In this document: positions 44,571 through 53,813 of the stretch, one piece after another | Position numbering within the stretch: position 1 is the first letter of the stretch | Layout of the letters: every line of letters starts with the position of its first letter | Assembly: GCF_030815085.1 (NCBI RefSeq) | Contig: NZ_JAUSWG010000004.1 | Reading direction: 5' to 3' (one strand) | Origin: Paraclostridium ghonii | GTDB taxonomy: Bacteria > Bacillota > Clostridia > Peptostreptococcales > Peptostreptococcaceae | DNA: 64,000 nt | The notes under the pieces: model-generated | Seen by the model: the letters and a program-made list of their open reading frames with translations, nothing else | Told to the model about the DNA's origin: nothing | Database searches by the model: none | Program-made: the position numbers and the translations under genes

Positions 44571-45359
44571 CTACCCTTTTAAGTTTTTATTTATTTCTTT
44601 TATTTTTCTAATTGCATCATCTACAGCATCAGCAGTATAATTTGCACTTTCTATAACTTCTTTTCTTGAATTTTTCATTGCAAAGCTGTATTTAGTAGTT
44701 TCAAGCATACTTATATCATTTGGGGAATCTCCTATTGTTGCAATTTCATCTAAACTAACTTCTAAAACTTTGCACACATTTATTATAGCCTCATGCTTTG
44801 AAACTCCTTTAGGAACTAAATTTAAAGTATACTCAGATGAAAAATATATATCTAAAACATCATTAAACTCTTCAATTAAAAATGATTCTAGTCTATATAA
44901 TTCATCTACATCTTTAGACACTATTCCTATATTACCTACTAAACCATTATATGTATTTTTAGTTGCAAATTCTTTATCTACTAAATATTCATTTGAATAA
45001 ATTTTAAAGCAATCATTATCTTCTAATAATACTACTTTCCCATTATATTTAAAATACATTGTAGCTTTATCTGATTCATATAAAGCAATAACTTTTTTTA
45101 CTATATTATCATCTATTGTCCCTTTGAAAACTAAATTTTTATTGCAATCATATATATATGATCCATTCTCACATATGTAATATCCATTCATAGATATATC
45201 ATCTTGTGTCATTTTTACAGCTTGTGTAAAAACTCTACCTGTAGCTATATTAAATTTAATTCCACTTTTTTCTATATCATTTATAGCTGTTGCATCTTCT
45301 TCAGATATTCCATTATGATATAAAGTTCCGTCTAAATCGCAAAATATATATTTTATCAT
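44571..45359 (-). CDS. HAD superfamily (Cof-type) sugar or nucleotide phosphatase
   Basis: 262 residues. HAD motif I FCDLDGTLYH (Asp8, Asp10), motif II NIATGRVF and motif IV IGDSPNDISML are intact, with a type IIB cap. A cytoplasmic phosphatase of low specificity is expected. Middle gene between cinA and the DJ-1 gene. AAAGGAG precedes the ATG. Confidence 0.88.
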   Translation of the reverse strand: MIKYIFCDLDGTLYHNGISEEDATAINDIEKSGIKFNIATGRVFTQAVKMTQDDISMNGYYICENGSYIYDCNKNLVFKGTIDDNIVKKVIALYESDKATMYFKYNGKVVLLEDNDCFKIYSNEYLVDKEFATKNTYNGLVGNIGIVSKDVDELYRLESFLIEEFNDVLDIYFSSEYTLNLVPKGVSKHEAIINVCKVLEVSLDEIATIGDSPNDISMLETTKYSFAMKNSRKEVIESANYTADAVDDAIRKIKEINKNLKG

Positions 45360-45371
45360 TCCTTACTCCTT

Positions 45372-46604
45372 TTACTTTATAAGTTCTAGTCTTAATAAAT
45401 TCAGTGCTTCACTTGTAGCTCTAGATCTTATTTTTTCTCTACTTCCAAATAAATTGCACTTTTTAACTTTAACATATCCATTTATGTAAAGTCCTATGTA
45501 CACTAATCCAACTGGTTTTTCATCGCTTCCTCCACCAGGTCCTGCTATCCCAGTTGTGGATAATCCAATATTAGCGTTTAAAGTTTTAGCAATCCCTGTG
45601 GCCATTTCAATGGCTGTCTCTTCACTTACTGCTCCATACTTATCTAAAGTTTCTTTTTTAACTCCTAGTCTTTTCATTTTAGCCTCATTGGAATAAGTAA
45701 CACATCCTTCTAAAAAGCTTTGTGAAATCCCAGGATAATTAATTAATTTTGATGAAACCATGCCTCCTGTACAAGATTCGCTTACAGCTATCGTCATATT
45801 TTTTTCAACTACTAACTTAGCTACAGTTTCATCTAAGGTAGTATCATCATATCCATATATATAGTTTCCTACCCTACTTTTTATTTTATCTTCTACATTT
45901 TTTATTAAATCATTTGCATCTAAAATATCTTTAGATTTAGCTGTTATTCTAATTGTAACTTCACCTTCTTTTGCATAAGGTGCAATAGTAGGGTTACTTT
46001 GATTATTTATAATATCTACTAACTTATCTTCTAGTAAAGATTCTCCTATTCCAAAGAACCTTAATGTTTTTGATACCAGTTTATATTCAGTTAAATCTAG
46101 TAAATGATTTTTTAATTCATTATTAAACATAGGTATCATTTCTTTTGGTGGCCCTGGCAATAGTATTATCATTTTATTATCTTTTTTTAATATTGCACCA
46201 GGAGCAGTTCCATTTGGATTATCTAGTATAATACAATCCTTTGGAAAATATGCTTGTTTTTTATTATTTTGTGTAGGTTCTAAGCCTATCTTATTAAAAT
46301 AAGATTTTATATTTTCCCAAATACCACTGTAAAGTACTAGTTCTTGATTAAAACACTTTGCTGCTACTTCTTTTGTCATATCATCTTTAGTTGGCCCTAG
46401 CCCTCCAGTTGTAATTATTATATCACTTCTTTTTAGCCCTTCATTTAAACATTCAATTAACCTAGTTTCATTATCTCCAACTGTTCCTTGATGATATACG
46501 TCTATCCCAATATTTGCTAGTTCTTTAGCTAAAAATTGAGAGTTTGTATTTACAATATCACCTAATAGTATTTCTGTTCCAACGGTTATTATTTCAGCTC
46601 TCAT
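45372..46604 (-). CDS. cinA: CinA family protein, NMN amidohydrolase-type
   Basis: 410 residues, full length. The N-terminal molybdopterin-binding-like domain (about 1-170; VGTEILLGDIVNTNSQFLAK, TTGGLGPTKDD) is followed by the CinA domain (about 250-410; VSESCTGGMVSSKL, STTGIAGPGGGSDEKPVG). It acts in pyridine nucleotide salvage (NMN deamidation, ADP-ribose hydrolysis) and is associated with competence in some bacteria. AAAGGTG lies 6 bases before the ATG. It heads a three-gene operon. Confidence 0.93.
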   Translation of the reverse strand: MRAEIITVGTEILLGDIVNTNSQFLAKELANIGIDVYHQGTVGDNETRLIECLNEGLKRSDIIITTGGLGPTKDDMTKEVAAKCFNQELVLYSGIWENIKSYFNKIGLEPTQNNKKQAYFPKDCIILDNPNGTAPGAILKKDNKMIILLPGPPKEMIPMFNNELKNHLLDLTEYKLVSKTLRFFGIGESLLEDKLVDIINNQSNPTIAPYAKEGEVTIRITAKSKDILDANDLIKNVEDKIKSRVGNYIYGYDDTTLDETVAKLVVEKNMTIAVSESCTGGMVSSKLINYPGISQSFLEGCVTYSNEAKMKRLGVKKETLDKYGAVSEETAIEMATGIAKTLNANIGLSTTGIAGPGGGSDEKPVGLVYIGLYINGYVKVKKCNLFGSREKIRSRATSEALNLLRLELIK

Positions 46605-46761
46605 TTTATCACCTTTTTCCTTAATATATTTCTATCCTAATATTACCATATTTAAATTAATATTGCTTTCTACTTTTAAACTTATATTTATCAATATATT
46701 TATTGTATTTAACATGTGTCATTCATATAATATATATTATATCTTATAAATGGAGGTTACT

Positions 46762-47910
46762 ATGTTTGATAAAGCCACTTCTCCTAAATTTAAAAGATTT
46801 GGAGAAATAATGGACGATTCTAATATATTTAATAACTGTAATATTTATAGTTTTAAAAATAAAAATATTAGTAATTTAAATTTTTTACCAGATGCCCAAA
46901 TTTATATAAAAGTTTTATCTGGAGTTGTTATGATTTTAGTATCATCTGACCATAATAATTTAAATTCTTTCATAATAAACAGACCCATCAAATTAAAAAA
47001 AGGAATTTATTTTAATTTGATATCAATTTCAGATAAATCTACAATATATATATCTAATTCTATATCTAAATCTAATTCTATATCTTTAAAACATGATTAT
47101 ATATATTCAGCAATATCATCTTCACTACATATAAAAGAAATTTATACTAAGTTTTATCAGGAAAAAGGATATAATTATATTTTCAAAGGTGAATCCCACC
47201 CTTATTGGGAACTTACTTATGTAGATAAAGGGGTACTAAGTACAGATATAGATAAAAACTCATATACCCTAAAACAAGGCGATTTAATATTTTATGCCCC
47301 TCTTCAATTTCATAATCAATATACATTGAAAGAAAATACTTGTTCTTATCTTACTATGAACTTTAATATGGATTTTAATGATTATGAATTTTTATGTAAT
47401 AAAGTCTTTACATTAAACCGTGATTCCCATAATATTATACAAAATCTAATTAATGAACTATCTACTGAAGATATATATTCTGACGACTTATCACTTTGCT
47501 ATTTAAAGCAACTTATCATCAATACTTTAAGATTTAAAAACTTACATACACAACATAAACCTACCACTTATATGCAACAAACTTATGAGAACAACTTATT
47601 AAATGATATCTTAAAATACATTTATAAAAATATTAATAAAAAAATTTCTATAGATACAATATGTAACGAATTTTGTATAAGCAGTACTACTTTACACTCT
47701 TTGTTTAAAAAAAATATGAGCACAACTGTTAAAAGCTATATAAATGATATAAAATTAAGTAAAAGTAAAGAACTTATAAAAAGTTCAAGTTATACCTTTA
47801 GTCAAATTTCTGAGATTTTAGGTTTTTCATCTATACACTATTTTTCTAGAAAATTTAAATCTAATTTTGGAATATCTCCTACTGAATATTCTAAATCTAT
47901 ATATAAATAA
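46762..47910 (+). CDS. AraC family transcriptional regulator
   Basis: 382 residues from the ATG at 46762, chosen because TGGAGG lies 6 bases upstream; the ATG at 46750 overlaps it. The middle has a cupin-like ligand domain (WELTYVDKGVLSTDI, QGDLIFYAPLQFHNQY). Two HTH motifs follow in the last 100 residues (ISIDTICNEFCISSTTLHSLFKK, FSQISEILGFSSIHYFSRKF, given separately). It is convergent with the tagatose-phosphate genes and is their best candidate regulator. Confidence 0.87.
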   Translation: MFDKATSPKFKRFGEIMDDSNIFNNCNIYSFKNKNISNLNFLPDAQIYIKVLSGVVMILVSSDHNNLNSFIINRPIKLKKGIYFNLISISDKSTIYISNSISKSNSISLKHDYIYSAISSSLHIKEIYTKFYQEKGYNYIFKGESHPYWELTYVDKGVLSTDIDKNSYTLKQGDLIFYAPLQFHNQYTLKENTCSYLTMNFNMDFNDYEFLCNKVFTLNRDSHNIIQNLINELSTEDIYSDDLSLCYLKQLIINTLRFKNLHTQHKPTTYMQQTYENNLLNDILKYIYKNINKKISIDTICNEFCISSTTLHSLFKKNMSTTVKSYINDIKLSKSKELIKSSSYTFSQISEILGFSSIHYFSRKFKSNFGISPTEYSKSIYK

Positions 47911-47934
47911 GGGAAGGTATTGGTTTACCTTCCC
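47911..47934 (+). terminator. Hairpin after the AraC gene
   Basis: GGGAAGGTA (47911-47919) pairs with TACCTTCCC (47926-47934). The T run is short (CCTACTTTTA), so it may be a moderate terminator. Confidence 0.65.
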
Positions 47935-47997
47935 CCTACTTTTATACAAATTTATATCTAATGCATTTTCATAAATAAGACCCTCTATATTTATATA

Positions 47998-48936
47998 TTA
48001 ATTTTTACAAGTATGTTCATATACTTTAATTTGGTCTATAAACTTCTCTATATCTTCTAAATTTATATCTCCCGTTGATATATTCATTGCATTTGACATG
48101 CCACATGCATTTGCTAACTTTAAAGTTTCTTTTAAGTCATATTTTTGTGCTATTCCTAAGGCAAACCCCGCTATACTAGAATCACCACTCCCAACAATAT
48201 TCACAACAGCTATTTTTGGTATTTCAACTTTATACACAAAGTCTTTATTAATCAAGATCATTCCCTCTTTTCCCATTGATACACATACATTTTTTACGCC
48301 TGTCAATAAAATATTTTTTGATATATTTATAATATCATCTATAGTTTTTATTTTTATTCCACTTAAAAACTCTAACTCATCCATATTAGGTTTTATGAGA
48401 TATGGACTTGATTTTATTCCTAGCTTAAGACTTTCTCCACTAGTGTCTAGTATAAACTTTATATTTTTTTGATTACATATATTCCCAATCTTTAAATAAT
48501 AGTCTACTGGTAATCCTCTCGATAGGCTTCCTGATGCAACTAATACTTCAGTATCTTTTAAAATTTTTTCTAAATCATTTTCAAATTTTAGAATTTCTTC
48601 TTCACTTACATTGGGACCTTTTTCTAATATTTCTGTACTAATATTATTTGAATCTATTATATTTAAACAAATTCTGGTTTCTTCTTTTATATCTGTAAAT
48701 TTATTTTCTATACCTATACTTTTTAATTGTGATTTTATATATTCTCCATTAAAACCGCCTAAAAATCCTATACAATTAATATCTTCTCCAAGCTTTTTTA
48801 ATACTTTAGCTACATTCAAACCCTTTCCGCCTGCAGTTGGGTTAACTAAGCTGGCTCTTTGAACAGAACCAATTTCAAATTTTTCTAATTTGTACAACCT
48901 ATCTATAGAAGGGTTAAATGTTATAACTGTTATCAT
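47998..48936 (-). CDS. PfkB-type hexose-phosphate kinase (1-phosphofructokinase/tagatose-6-phosphate kinase)
   Basis: 312 residues from ATG at 48936, giving MITVITFNPSIDRLYKL, the usual family start; a GTG at 48951 is possible. GGKGLNVAKVLKKLG (about 38-52) and the C-terminal GSGDSSIAGF (catalytic Asp) mark the PfkB 1-phosphofructokinase/LacC group. The neighbours agaS and a GatY/KbaY-type aldolase favour tagatose-6-phosphate as substrate. It overlaps the aldolase gene by about 23 bases. Confidence 0.85.
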   Translation of the reverse strand: MITVITFNPSIDRLYKLEKFEIGSVQRASLVNPTAGGKGLNVAKVLKKLGEDINCIGFLGGFNGEYIKSQLKSIGIENKFTDIKEETRICLNIIDSNNISTEILEKGPNVSEEEILKFENDLEKILKDTEVLVASGSLSRGLPVDYYLKIGNICNQKNIKFILDTSGESLKLGIKSSPYLIKPNMDELEFLSGIKIKTIDDIINISKNILLTGVKNVCVSMGKEGMILINKDFVYKVEIPKIAVVNIVGSGDSSIAGFALGIAQKYDLKETLKLANACGMSNAMNISTGDINLEDIEKFIDQIKVYEHTCKN

Positions 48937-49789
48937 AAGCCTTATTTTCACTTTTACACATTTTTATTTTTTCTACTACAACATTATACATTGCTTTTTT
49001 TGCAGGTACTAAGTATTGTCTTGGATCTGATGCATTGGGATTTTCTTTAAAATATTGTTTTATTGCATTTGAAAAAGGTATTTTTAATTCTGTCGCTACA
49101 TTTACTTTACATATACCTTTTTCAATAGATTTTTGAACAAAATCATAAGGAACTCCTGATGCTCCATGAAGCACTAATGGTACATCAACTATTTTTTTAA
49201 TTTCCTCTAATCTTTTAAAATCTAATTTAGGTTCTCTTTTGTAAAATCCATGAGCTGTTCCAATTGCCACTGCTAAAGAGTCAACTCCTGTCTTTTTCAC
49301 AAATTCATAAGCTTCTTTTGGGTTTGTTAAAAATGCATCCTTTTCAGCTACATTTAAATCATCCTCTAATCCTCCAAGTTTACCTAATTCAGCTTCTACA
49401 GTAGCACCATATCTATGTGCAAAATCAACTACACCTTTTACTATTTCGATATTTTTTTTAAATTCATACTTAGATGCGTCTATCATAACAGATTTACATC
49501 CAAGCTTTATTATTTTTTTTATGTCTTCTATATTTTCATGATGATCTAAATGAAATGTTAAAGGTATATTATTTATCTCACTTGCTTTTTCAATTATAGC
49601 TAAAAGATAATTTTCATCTGCATATTTTACAGTCGACGGAGTTGCAGCTAATATAACTGGTGATTTTAACTCTCTCGCAGCTTTTAAAACAACTTGTATA
49701 GTTTCTAAATTGTGTATGTTAAAAGCCGGTACTGCATACCTCTCATTTTGAGCTTTAAGTAGCATCTCTTTAGTGGATAGTAAGTTCAT
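48914..49789 (-). CDS. Class II tagatose/fructose-bisphosphate aldolase (GatY/KbaY type)
   Basis: 291 residues of the zinc-dependent class II aldolase family, with HLDHHENIED (zinc His and catalytic Asp region), VEAELGKLGG and HGASGVP. It splits tagatose-1,6-bisphosphate or fructose-1,6-bisphosphate into DHAP and glyceraldehyde-3-phosphate. The AgaS neighbour favours the tagatose substrate. AAGGGGGA lies 8-9 bases before the ATG. Confidence 0.88.
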   Translation of the reverse strand: MNLLSTKEMLLKAQNERYAVPAFNIHNLETIQVVLKAARELKSPVILAATPSTVKYADENYLLAIIEKASEINNIPLTFHLDHHENIEDIKKIIKLGCKSVMIDASKYEFKKNIEIVKGVVDFAHRYGATVEAELGKLGGLEDDLNVAEKDAFLTNPKEAYEFVKKTGVDSLAVAIGTAHGFYKREPKLDFKRLEEIKKIVDVPLVLHGASGVPYDFVQKSIEKGICKVNVATELKIPFSNAIKQYFKENPNASDPRQYLVPAKKAMYNVVVEKIKMCKSENKAYDNSYNI

Positions 49790-49813
49790 ATTTATATCCC
49801 CCTTTTAATTTAT

Positions 49814-51007
49814 TTAGTTGTTTAATTCATGTAATATTACCCCTTGAACTACTCTATTAACCTCTCCTGTTGAGCATGGATTATCTGGTGTTATTCCTAA
49901 TTTTTTAGATTTTAAGAAAGATAAAATTTGGCCAAATATTATCTGTTGTAATGGAAGTAATGCATCATTATCCATATGATAATCTATATTTTCTATATTA
50001 AACACATAATCAGCTTTAAGTTTCAGTTTTTGTTCTATATTCGCTCCTATTAAAACAACTTTATCTTTTTTTCTATGAGCTAACATTTCTTTTGCTAAAT
50101 CTAAATCATAAAGTCTAGTGTAACTTTCATTTGATATATAAATTATAGTTATGCTTTCATCATTTATAACTGATTTTGGCCCATGCCTAAACCCTAAAGG
50201 GGTATCGTAGCTTGCATTTACATTTCCAGCTGTTAACTCTAAAACTTTTAATGCACTTTCCCTAGATATCCCCTTACTTGTTCCTGATCCTAAATATATT
50301 ATTCGTTCAAAATCTTCATTTGCTAATTTATTTATTTGTTCTAAATTTATTTCTATAAAATTCTCTACAGATTTTGATAACTTTTTTGTATCTTCCATAA
50401 AGTGTTCAATTTTATCAATGTTAAACACACCTATACAGCTTAAAACCATAGTTGTAAAACTGCTTGTCATTGCAAAACCTAAATCATTTGTCTGTGGTGG
50501 CATAAGAAGTAATAAACTTTTTTCATCTTCTTTTGTCTTTAACGCTAACTTACCACTTTCGTTGCAAGTTATTATTAATTGATATAATTCTTTTACAATT
50601 TCATTTGCTAGTTTTACTGCATGTGTACTCTCTGGAGAATTTCCTGACCTTGCAAATGAAATTAAAAGAGTTGGAATATCTTTTATAAAGTAATTTTGTG
50701 GATTAGCAACTAAATCTGTAGTAGCTATTGCTTCAACTTTTTTATTTAATAATCTTGTTAAATAAGGTTCGCAAGTTTCTCCTGCAAAAGCAGATGTTCC
50801 AGCCCCTGTCAATATAATTCTATAGTTTATTTGACTCGTAAACTTATCAATAAAATTTTTTATATCATCTTTATTATCATATAAATTATTTATAGCTTCT
50901 ATCCATACACTAGGCTGGTGTGCTATTTCTTTAGCTGTATTTAATCCCTTACAACTTTTTAATGTCTCTAAATCTATTCCCAATATTTTTTTAGATATAG
51001 TTCCCAT
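49814..51007 (-). CDS. agaS: AgaS-type SIS-domain aldose-ketose isomerase/deaminase
   Basis: 397 residues with two SIS domains (ILTGAGTSAFAGE, LISFARSGNSPEST; IYLGSGTSKGISRES). It matches AgaS, which turns galactosamine-6-phosphate into tagatose-6-phosphate plus ammonia. First gene of the agaS-aldolase-kinase operon. AGGGGGG precedes the ATG by 7 bases. No phosphotransferase transporter or AgaA deacetylase lies nearby, so the sugar phosphate must come from genes elsewhere. Confidence 0.88.
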   Translation of the reverse strand: MGTISKKILGIDLETLKSCKGLNTAKEIAHQPSVWIEAINNLYDNKDDIKNFIDKFTSQINYRIILTGAGTSAFAGETCEPYLTRLLNKKVEAIATTDLVANPQNYFIKDIPTLLISFARSGNSPESTHAVKLANEIVKELYQLIITCNESGKLALKTKEDEKSLLLLMPPQTNDLGFAMTSSFTTMVLSCIGVFNIDKIEHFMEDTKKLSKSVENFIEINLEQINKLANEDFERIIYLGSGTSKGISRESALKVLELTAGNVNASYDTPLGFRHGPKSVINDESITIIYISNESYTRLYDLDLAKEMLAHRKKDKVVLIGANIEQKLKLKADYVFNIENIDYHMDNDALLPLQQIIFGQILSFLKSKKLGITPDNPCSTGEVNRVVQGVILHELNN

Positions 51008-51071
51008 TTGTACCCCCCTATTAATCTTTATATTAATATTGTATTGTTTTAAATTTGATATGTATTTGTAA

Positions 51072-51102
51072 TTTTGTACTTACATTTTGTACTTTTGTAC
51101 TA
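51072..51102 (-). promoter_or_regulatory. Direct repeats upstream of agaS, probable operator
   Basis: TTTTGTACTT occurs at 51072-51081 and 51085-51094, and TTTTGTACTA at 51093-51102 (on the agaS strand AGTACAAAA). The spacing and GTAC cores suggest binding sites for a regulator 65-95 bases before the agaS start; AraC-family proteins favour direct repeats. Confidence 0.4.
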
Positions 51103-51182
51103 TTTTATAAATTTACATATATATTGAATAATTGTTGCCTTAATAGTCAATCCTTCAAGTACAAGTTATTAGGAGGAAAGTT

Positions 51183-51374
51183 ATGTTTTATTTATTAACT
51201 TCAAACAAATCTGAAAGAAATAATAATATTTATCCAATTGGAAGTGAATTAATTAAAAAAGTCGACTCAATTTTACATGATCAAAACTCTAGTAATTTAG
51301 TTTCAAATTCAGATTTTATGCAATCTGTTAATAGAAATGATATCTATAAAACAAAAATAAAAACTAGATTATAG
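51183..51374 (+). CDS. Small 63-residue protein, unknown
   Basis: A convincing small gene: AGGAGGA lies 7 bases before the ATG, and the stop TAG lies in a strong terminator hairpin. The product is hydrophilic, Asn/Ser/Lys-rich, with no membrane segment, cysteine or metal motif (start MFYLLTSNKSERNNN). It is divergent from agaS. I do not recognise the family. Confidence 0.65.
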   Translation: MFYLLTSNKSERNNNIYPIGSELIKKVDSILHDQNSSNLVSNSDFMQSVNRNDIYKTKIKTRL

Positions 51375-51394
51375 TATTATAATCTAGTTTTTAT
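51361..51394 (+). terminator. Terminator of the small gene
   Basis: AAACTAGATTATA (51361-51373) pairs with TATAATCTAGTTT (51378-51390), loop GTAT, followed by a T-rich stretch. It overlaps the stop codon. Confidence 0.85.
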
Positions 51395-51457
51395 TTTGCT
51401 TTTTTTATTTTTATGTTATTATTGAAATGTTTCAATAAAATTATTAGGGGGCATACG

Positions 51458-51730
51458 ATGAAAATTTTTAATATATATTTTCTATTTATATCTTTTGTTA
51501 CATTTTTTCTTATGTATATAGATAAACAAAAAGCAATTAATCATGAATGGAGAATCCCTGAATCTACACTTATGACTTTATCTTTAATAGGAGGGGCCAT
51601 AGGAACATACATTGGAATGTATACTTTTAGACATAAAACCAGACATACTAAATTTACGGTAGGCGTTCCTATTTGTATAATACTTAATATATTGTTTTAT
51701 TACTTTTTATTTAATAATAATATTTTATAA
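51458..51730 (+). CDS. DUF1294 family small membrane protein
   Basis: 90 residues from the ATG at 51458 (TTAGGGGGC about 6 bases upstream). Three hydrophobic segments. The DUF1294 signature is present: DKQKAINHEWRIPESTL, then LIGGAIGTYIGMYTFRHKT. Function of this family is unknown. It stands alone between the small gene and the convergent decarboxylase operon. Confidence 0.82.
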   Translation: MKIFNIYFLFISFVTFFLMYIDKQKAINHEWRIPESTLMTLSLIGGAIGTYIGMYTFRHKTRHTKFTVGVPICIILNILFYYFLFNNNIL

Positions 51731-51735
51731 ATTAA

Positions 51736-51782
51736 AAATAGGTTGTATAAAAATAGTTAATACATACTATTTTCATACAACC
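51736..51782 (-). terminator. Terminator of the methylmalonyl-CoA decarboxylase operon
   Basis: GGTTGTAT-AAAATAGT pairs with ACTATTTT-ATACAACC across 51741-51782 with one mismatch. On the minus strand it is followed by TATTTTTAATT. It lies just after the stop of the beta-subunit gene. Confidence 0.75.
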
Positions 51783-51794
51783 CTTAGTCTAAAT

Positions 51795-52979
51795 TTATCC
51801 AAATAAACTTAATAAAATTCCCGCCGCTACAGCTGAGCCTATTACTCCTGCAACATTAGGTCCCATAGCATACATAAGTATAAAGTTCCCTGGATTTTCT
51901 TCTTGTGCAACCTTATGTGCAACCCTTGCTGCCATAGGTACTGCAGATACTCCAGCTGCCCCTATAAGCGGATTAACTTTATCTTTTGTAAATCTATTCA
52001 TAAGCTTAGCACAAAGTACTCCTGCTCCTGTTCCTACACTAAATGCAATTATTCCAAGTGCAAATATTTTTATAGTTTGTGCACTTAAGAAAACTGATGC
52101 TTCTGCTGATGCTCCAACAGATAAACCTAAAAATATTGTAATTATGTTCATTAAAGCATTAGTTGATGTATCTGAAAGTCTATCAGTAACTGTACATTCT
52201 TTAAGTAAATTTCCAAACATTAATAACCCTATTAATGTAGCTGCTGATGGTAGTAATAATGATACTACTATTGTAACTACTATTGGGAATATAATTTTAA
52301 CTTTTTTAGATACTGGCTTTGACTGCTTCATTACTATACTTCTTTCTTCTTTAGATGTTAATGCTCTCATTATAGGTGGCTGTATAATTGGAACTAGAGC
52401 CATGTATGAATAAGCAGCAACTGCTATAGGAGCTAATAGATGAGGTGCCAGTTTTGTTGTTAAGTAAATTGCCGTAGGCCCATCTGCCCCACCTATAATT
52501 CCTATAGAAGATGCTTCTAGCCCTGTAAATCCTAAAATTATTGCACCTATAAATGTAAAAAAGATTCCAAATTGAGCTGCAGCACCTAGTAATATACTCT
52601 TTGGATTTGATATCATAGGTCCAAAGTCTGTCATTGCTCCAACTCCCAAAAATATTAATGGTGGGAATATTCCTAGTTTACATCCTTGATATAAATAATA
52701 AAGTAGCCCTCCTGGAGCCTTAGTTGCAATCGATCCAGTTATTGATTCTTTTGTAAGTGAAACATCACTTATAGATGAAATTGGTGTATTCATAGCACCT
52801 GCTAATGGAAGATTTGTAAGTAACATACCAAAAGCTATAGGTACTAATAATAAAGGTTCAAATCCTTTTGCTATTGCTAAATATAATAATACACAGGCGA
52901 TTGATATCATTACAATTTGTCGCCAATCTATATTAACAATACCCATTGATTGAATAAAATTATTAATAACTTCTCCCAC
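51795..52979 (-). CDS. mmdB: Na+-pumping decarboxylase beta subunit (MmdB/OadB/GcdB)
   Basis: 394 residues starting with GTG (AGGGGGA upstream). About ten membrane segments. Family motifs: GGADGPTAIYLTTKLAP in the middle and GVSAVPMAARVAHKV and GPNVAGVIGSA near the end. It takes CO2 off carboxybiotin and exports Na+ using that energy. Last gene of the decarboxylase operon. Confidence 0.95.
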   Translation of the reverse strand: MGEVINNFIQSMGIVNIDWRQIVMISIACVLLYLAIAKGFEPLLLVPIAFGMLLTNLPLAGAMNTPISSISDVSLTKESITGSIATKAPGGLLYYLYQGCKLGIFPPLIFLGVGAMTDFGPMISNPKSILLGAAAQFGIFFTFIGAIILGFTGLEASSIGIIGGADGPTAIYLTTKLAPHLLAPIAVAAYSYMALVPIIQPPIMRALTSKEERSIVMKQSKPVSKKVKIIFPIVVTIVVSLLLPSAATLIGLLMFGNLLKECTVTDRLSDTSTNALMNIITIFLGLSVGASAEASVFLSAQTIKIFALGIIAFSVGTGAGVLCAKLMNRFTKDKVNPLIGAAGVSAVPMAARVAHKVAQEENPGNFILMYAMGPNVAGVIGSAVAAGILLSLFG

Positions 52980-53011
52980 GGGTAAGTCCCCCTTCTAAAT
53001 TTTTGAATTAT

Positions 53012-53395
53012 TTAACCTATAGTTATTAAAACGTCTCCTGCACTTACAGATGCTCCTTTTGATATTTCTACTGATTTAACTGTACCATCAGAACTTGCCA
53101 TTATTTCATTTTCCATTTTCATAGCTTCAAGTATTAATAATACTTGACCTTTTTTTACACTATCTCCAACTTTTACACGTACATCGTTTATTGTTCCTGG
53201 CATAGGTGCTAAAACACTTCCTCCACCTTGTGATGGTGCTGTTTGAGTTTTTTGAGTTTGTACCTTTGGAGTTGCTTGTGGCTGAGCTTGTTGATTTGTT
53301 ACTTGTGGTCTTTGTTGTGATGCTTGGCTTCCTAATTCTTCAACTTCTACTTCATATGTGTTTCCATTTACAGTTATATTATATTTTTTTATCAT
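53012..53395 (-). CDS. mmdC: Biotin carboxyl carrier subunit (MmdC-like)
   Basis: 127 residues. A short N-terminal part, a Pro/Gln/Thr-rich flexible linker (about 24-58) and a biotinyl domain with EAMKMENE (biotin on Lys93). It carries CO2 from the carboxyltransferase to the membrane subunit. GGGGGGAG lies 8 bases before the ATG. Confidence 0.95.
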   Translation of the reverse strand: MIKKYNITVNGNTYEVEVEELGSQASQQRPQVTNQQAQPQATPKVQTQKTQTAPSQGGGSVLAPMPGTINDVRVKVGDSVKKGQVLLILEAMKMENEIMASSDGTVKSVEISKGASVSAGDVLITIG

Positions 53396-53412
53396 TATAA
53401 ACTCCCCCCGTT

Positions 53413-53799
53413 TTACTTAGTAATATTTTTAGTCATTCTTTCCCAACTTGATTTATTATTATTAGTTCTTTGTATTTTCTTAACTATTATATTATTCGTA
53501 CTATTTCCCGTAGCAGCTGCAATTGATGCAGTTATAACAGATACTAACTCCTCTATATTTTCATCCTTACTTGTATCATTACTTAAAGACTCTTGCATAG
53601 GATCTAGATTACTAATAGTTTTTTGTTTATTTCCTCTATCAAATTGTAATATTTTTATTATACAAGCTATTATAACTAAAACTATAAAAACTACTGCCAT
53701 TGAAAGAATTGCTACACAAACTCCTGCTAATAGTTTTTCTCCTATTGAAAGTGAAGCTGAAGGATCTTTTAAAGCTTCTAGTAATTGGCTAATATTCAT
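53413..53799 (-). CDS. mmdD: Decarboxylase delta/gamma subunit (MmdD/OadG-like)
   Basis: 128 residues with one membrane helix near residues 23-49 and a polar tail. Size, topology and position between the alpha and biotin subunits match the small OadG/MmdD subunit that holds the complex together. Sequence in this family is poorly conserved, so the call leans on context. GGAAGGTGG precedes the ATG. Confidence 0.85.
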   Translation of the reverse strand: MNISQLLEALKDPSASLSIGEKLLAGVCVAILSMAVVFIVLVIIACIIKILQFDRGNKQKTISNLDPMQESLSNDTSKDENIEELVSVITASIAAATGNSTNNIIVKKIQRTNNNKSSWERMTKNITK

Positions 53800-53813
53800 A
53801 ATTTACCACCTTC

